Part shown: positions 60,446 to 64,000 of the stretch, piece after piece
Layout: each line of letters begins with the position of its first letter
How positions within the stretch are numbered: position 1 is the stretch's first letter
DNA from: Diplosphaera chodatii
Taxonomy: Eukaryota > Chlorophyta > Trebouxiophyceae > Prasiolales > Stichococcaceae
Direction: 5' to 3'
DNA length: 64,000 nt
Assembly (NCBI GenBank): GCA_032358165.1
Contig: JAALGY010000059.1
Location: 62,001 to 126,000 of the forward strand
Notes under the pieces: model-generated
Database searches by the model: none
What the model was told of the DNA's origin: nothing
The model's input: the letters and a program-made list of their open reading frames with translations, nothing else
Translations under genes and position numbers: made by a program

Positions 60446-61688
60446 GGCGCAGCTTCCTGTCACCAGCAGGAGCTCCCGTCTGCTGCCTGCCTCTGGCACC
60501 CAGTCTGGTGCTCTTGGCGGTGGCACCAGCATCAGGGCGCTGCTGATTCAAGCAAAGCATTCGAGTCCCACAGAAGCCGCAGCAGCAGCAGGCTGCTGCG
60601 CCGTAGGGCAGATGCTGCTGGGCGTAGCTGACCAGCAGCCAGGCTGAGCGGTTGCAGGCAGCGGTGCAGTGTTGCCGCCGCTAACCGCGTTCTGCTGCAA
60701 ATGTGAGCGAACCGTACATTCTTTCGAACACGGTGGTGTCACTGCCATTGTGGATGCGCCTGTTTTGTCATCTGCTGCGCCGGCGCCTAAGGCGAGTGTG
60801 GCACAGCGGCCACCATCACCAATCACGGAGCAGCACTATGAATCCTTCAAGGCTCGGTTGTGAAAGACATGGCAGAAGCTGTGACAGAAGACGGTTGTTC
60901 AATGTTGAAAGTTAGAAACTTTGCAGATTCTTGTGAAGAACCGTGGTACGTATTGGAAGCAAGTGTCATAAACAGACGGTAGAAAGAGGGATGGTAGTAA
61001 GATACAATGTTGTTGGAGCTTTGAGTGGTGATTACGGTTGGTTGGCATTGGATCTTCGTTGAGGAAGCTTTGGAAGTTTGTTGAATGTTTGGGGTTGTCA
61101 TTGATTGCCATCAATCCATCAATCCATGATAAAGTGTTGTCACCCGCAAACTGGGATACTTGCAGCAGCATGGTGACGTTGCCGGCGGTGTATGCGGAGG
61201 AGTAGTAGTCAGTCACATGCCGATGCAAAACACAGCAGGCATCTTGATGGATTGAAGCCACAGCACGTACATGCATACACAGAACCGAGTCAATGCTTTG
61301 CTTGCCGGCCTCCAGTGCACTGCTACATGCGACAGTGCGGCCTGATCCAAGCAGTGTCTTCTTCTACCTTTCACTGGGCACCATGGGTTCGCATTGATTC
61401 TGGATCTGCCTAGGATGCACCAAGTCATTGGCATGTACGTGCACCGGTGCACATGTTCAAACACCCCCAATGCTTGTCACCGCAACCTGCTGCCGCTTGA
61501 GATATTCAGCTGTGTGTCCGCCCAAGGAGCCCGTGTTTGCCACGTTGGGCGGGTGCTGCGTCGGGATCTCCAGACACTCAAGTGCAACCGCAAGTCGCTG
61601 GAGTGGCAGCTGCTGTCCTGGTACCAGATAGCTCTGGAATGATGGTCAAATCACATCAGTAGGCACATGACAGCCTCTGCCGGCCGCA
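60446..61688. other. Intergenic spacer with an AT-rich island
   Basis: No gene is supported. About 60830-61160 is much richer in A and T than the rest of the window, with many TTG/GTT and AAT words and short tandem words such as ATCAATCC. It could be a matrix-attachment or origin-like region, or a recent insertion. Confidence 0.6.
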
Positions 61689-62943
61689 ATGGTTGCAGAT
61701 CTGCTGGTTGAGCCGTGCAAGGGCTGGCTCAAGCTGCAGCCGGAGGGCGCAGGCAGTGGCCGGCGACTGTGCGCCACAGTCACAATCACGAATTGCAGTC
61801 TTGCTGCAGACAGCGACGTCGTCTTCCTTGCCGAAATCGCCCACAGCAAAGCCGGTGCCGGTGGCGTGCGCATGTTGGTGCAGCCTGACTTCGGAACCCT
61901 GCGAGTTGGGCAGAAGCACGCACAGCAGCTTGCAGTGTCGGCCGAACTCAGCAGCAGGCAGCTGCCTGCAACCGACACCGACCAGCTGGGCTGGCTGCTG
62001 CTGCACCATGCCGCCATACCCCATGGCAGCGTCATCACGAAGCAGACGCTTCTGGAGGCAGTCGGCAAGCTGGCGGTCGGGGATCGCCCTGAAAGCTTCC
62101 TGCTGGAGGTCAAGCGGCTGCCGCTGGTGAGCGCCAGGCGCCGTGTGGACGCAGCACTCTGGCGCTGAGGCCATGCTGCAGCCTGATCCCTGCTGCCTCG
62201 CTGAAAGCTCGCCGCACGCATGCTGCAGTGCCCTGGCACCCGCCCCAGTCGCCGTGCTCGGTGCGGGAAGCAGGTGACGCCGGAGGTGGACGAAGGCGTG
62301 GAGATCGTCGAGCCGCCGTCGGGCCCGCGCACCGCAGCAGCCACGCCGGCAGCCCCCGCGGCCGGCGGGCTGCAGCCGGACACGCCGCCCCAGGGGGCGG
62401 ACCGGCCGGCGCGCGGGCTCGCAGCCGGACGGCGGCGGCCTGGCGCTGCGCCGCGAGCCGCTGCGGGGCGGCGCGCACGGAAGCGGGGGTGTGGGGCCAC
62501 CCACTCGGGAGCGTTGCACCTGCTGTGTTTCCGCTGCCCCAGCTCGCCTCCGTGGGGCTCGACCCCGCATGTTGCACCGGCAGCGGGCGTTACAGTTTTG
62601 CAGATACTACGGCACCAGCACTCCGCTAGAGTTCCCGTGGACCCCTGAGGCCAGGGCTCGGCTGCTGTGCTGCAGGCGGACAGCAGCCGGTGATGATGCT
62701 GCAGGCGCCTCGCCCGCAGCCCAGCGGCAGCCGTCATATGGCGGTTCGGCCACAGGGCCCCAGCCTGGCATCACCGACCTGACGGCAGACAGCGACAGCC
62801 GGGAGCGGGATGCGCAGGAAGCAGGGCCGCTGGCCGCCGATGCTGACCAGCCAGCTGCAGCCAACAGCAGAGCAGCCCATGACCTGGCTGCGCCTGGCAG
62901 TGAGCCAGATGCGGCGCAGTCAGAGGGAACATCTGCTTGTTAG
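61689..62943 (+). CDS. Possible MSP (VAP-like) domain protein with basic, disordered tail
   Basis: Predicted 306 residues from exons 61689-62126, 62274-62488 and 62676-62943; phases agree (0, then 2). Residues about 5-140 could form an immunoglobulin-like beta sandwich. LLVEPCKGWLKL, VTITNCSLAADSDVVF and VRMLVQPDFGTLRVGQ resemble strands of the major sperm protein domain, which in VAP proteins binds FFAT peptides at ER contact sites. The canonical FFAT-binding residues are not obvious, so this is a tentative fold assignment. The tail is Pro/Ala-rich with a basic cluster (GRRARKRG) and ends in an acidic stretch. There is no membrane anchor, unlike typical VAPs. Confidence 0.7.
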
Positions 62944-64000
62944 GCGGCCCCGACGCGGCGTGGTGCCGGCTGGAAGATTTCCCCCGCAGACGCCTCCGCA
63001 GCGGCTGCGCAGCAGGCAGCCACGATCGGATGGCACTCACCCCTGACTGCATGGTATACAGGCATGCTGGCCCGGACTGCAGCGAGGGGCCCGTGCCTCA
63101 GCAGCAACGCTGTCCCTGCTGGTCAAGCTGCAGGGTCCCCGCCATAGTGACAGCGTCACCACTGCGCAGCTGCAGCAGGCGGCGCGGTCCTGTCAGTTGC
63201 CCTGCAGCGGCTGCAGCGCCGCGAGGTGGTGTTGGCAGCTCAGCTGCTGGGTGTCTGAGCAGCACGACTGACCGGCGCTGGCGACAATAAGCAGGACACC
63301 CCAGGAGTTGTTCTTGGGGATCTGACTGGAGTTGATGCCACCGCGGCCACCGTCATTGAAATGTCAATCAATCGGGGATTAGGTGTGTTGTTGAGAGGCA
63401 GGTACAAGGGCCGTCAGTGGTCTGGCATATCATGCAGACCAATCGCATGAAAACGTACACTCTGCTACCTGTCTACGTGCAATGACAGAACGGAAACCAC
63501 AAGCAACTGTCATGCTACTCTACATAAAGCCACTGAAGCCACCCGCAGGCTGCGGACGGCACCGCTGCTGCTGTGCTGCCTGCCCTGCCACCCGCCAAGC
63601 TCAGTTTGAGGTCTGTCTCCCGGCGCACCCCCCTGCCGGCTGCAACCCCCCTTGCCTACGGGGTTGTGCAGCCTCGTGCTACATTCTGCGGAAGGCCACG
63701 ACGCATGAGTGGTGGCACGGCGACCAGCGCTCATCGGTGCGGCAGACCTGCACCGGCGCGCCCCACCCTGTACTCACCTGCCCAGTAGCACACACAGAAT
63801 CGGATGTATGTGATGTGCTGTACGACTGCACCAACGGACCCTTGCTGTCGTCTGCCCGGTGGCAGCTTTCATTGAACAATGATGGCGCCTCTCCGACACA
63901 GCGACGCCCCTGCTTCTGCAGCATGTGCCAGCTGCCCGCATGTGTTGCGCCCCCATGCCAGGTCGGGCTTGTGCCAGGTTAGCTAGCCCGCTGCAGGGGC
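62944..64000. other. Right end of window, no supported gene
   Basis: Several open frames, one Cys-rich (63482-63982, +), have no splice continuity or family resemblance. It may contain the 3' UTR of the preceding gene and the edge of a gene continuing past the window. Confidence 0.45.

Noticed and set aside
1..64000. CRISPR arrays, bacterial operons, rRNA or tRNA genes, insertion sequences
   Set aside because: No direct-repeat arrays, ribosome-binding-site patterns, cloverleaf-like stretches or transposase frames were seen; gene structure is eukaryotic throughout.

Overview
This window is nuclear DNA of a green alga, most likely a trebouxiophyte of the Chlorella/Coccomyxa type. The evidence is GC-rich coding sequence broken by many short GT-AG introns (mostly 110-330 bp, donors usually GTGCGY or GTGAGY), plant-type proteins (GH5_7 mannanase, bZIP, a MIP18-family Fe-S assembly factor), low-complexity Ala/Pro/Gln tracts, and scattered CCCTAAA plant/algal telomere units. 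I saw no operons, CRISPR, rRNA or tRNA. Every gene model below was built by hand, by following reading frame and splice phase from exon to exon.

Positions 1-14352 (+) hold a tandem array of three secreted endo-beta-1,4-mannanases. The first is cut by the window edge. The central catalytic exons have identical lengths in all three (122, 87, 112, 74, 187, 142 and 132 nt), and each protein ends in a long Pro/Ala-rich tail. Copy 3 has one extra intron, a GC-AG intron and a 5' exon that no longer fits the frame.

Positions 14353-17949 hold no clear gene. Positions 17950-28700 (+) hold a 27-exon gene for a predicted 1737-residue nuclear protein: Gln/Ala-rich N-terminus, one four-cysteine finger, and five copies of a two-part repeat I do not recognise, three of them split at the same phase-0 intron. 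Next, 29600-32371 (+) encodes a 482-residue protein with three fingers of the form C-x2-C-x19-H-x3..5-C. These two neighbours are the best candidates for something undescribed.

Positions 33448-43620 are on the minus strand: a small one-helix membrane protein, then a 19-exon regulator that carries an MBD-like module and a C-terminal bZIP in one chain. A compact MIP18/CIA2 gene (44991-46538, minus) is divergent from a membrane-anchored Ppm-type SAM methyltransferase (47014-49984, +). A kelch protein (50719-53117, +), a secreted FN3-like protein of 764 residues with a 9-nt microexon (53873-60445, +) and a possible MSP-domain protein (61689-62943, +) complete the window.

A window-wide oddity is the number of GC-AG introns. 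Ten of about 128 introns appear to start with GC, and they lie in six different genes; in each case the GC site is the one I found that keeps the frame. Another is short CCCTAAA/TTTAGGG units inside introns next to splice sites. The genes do not form one pathway: the mannanase array and the FN3-like protein act outside the cell, and the 17.9-32.4 kb and 35-43.6 kb genes look like nuclear regulators.
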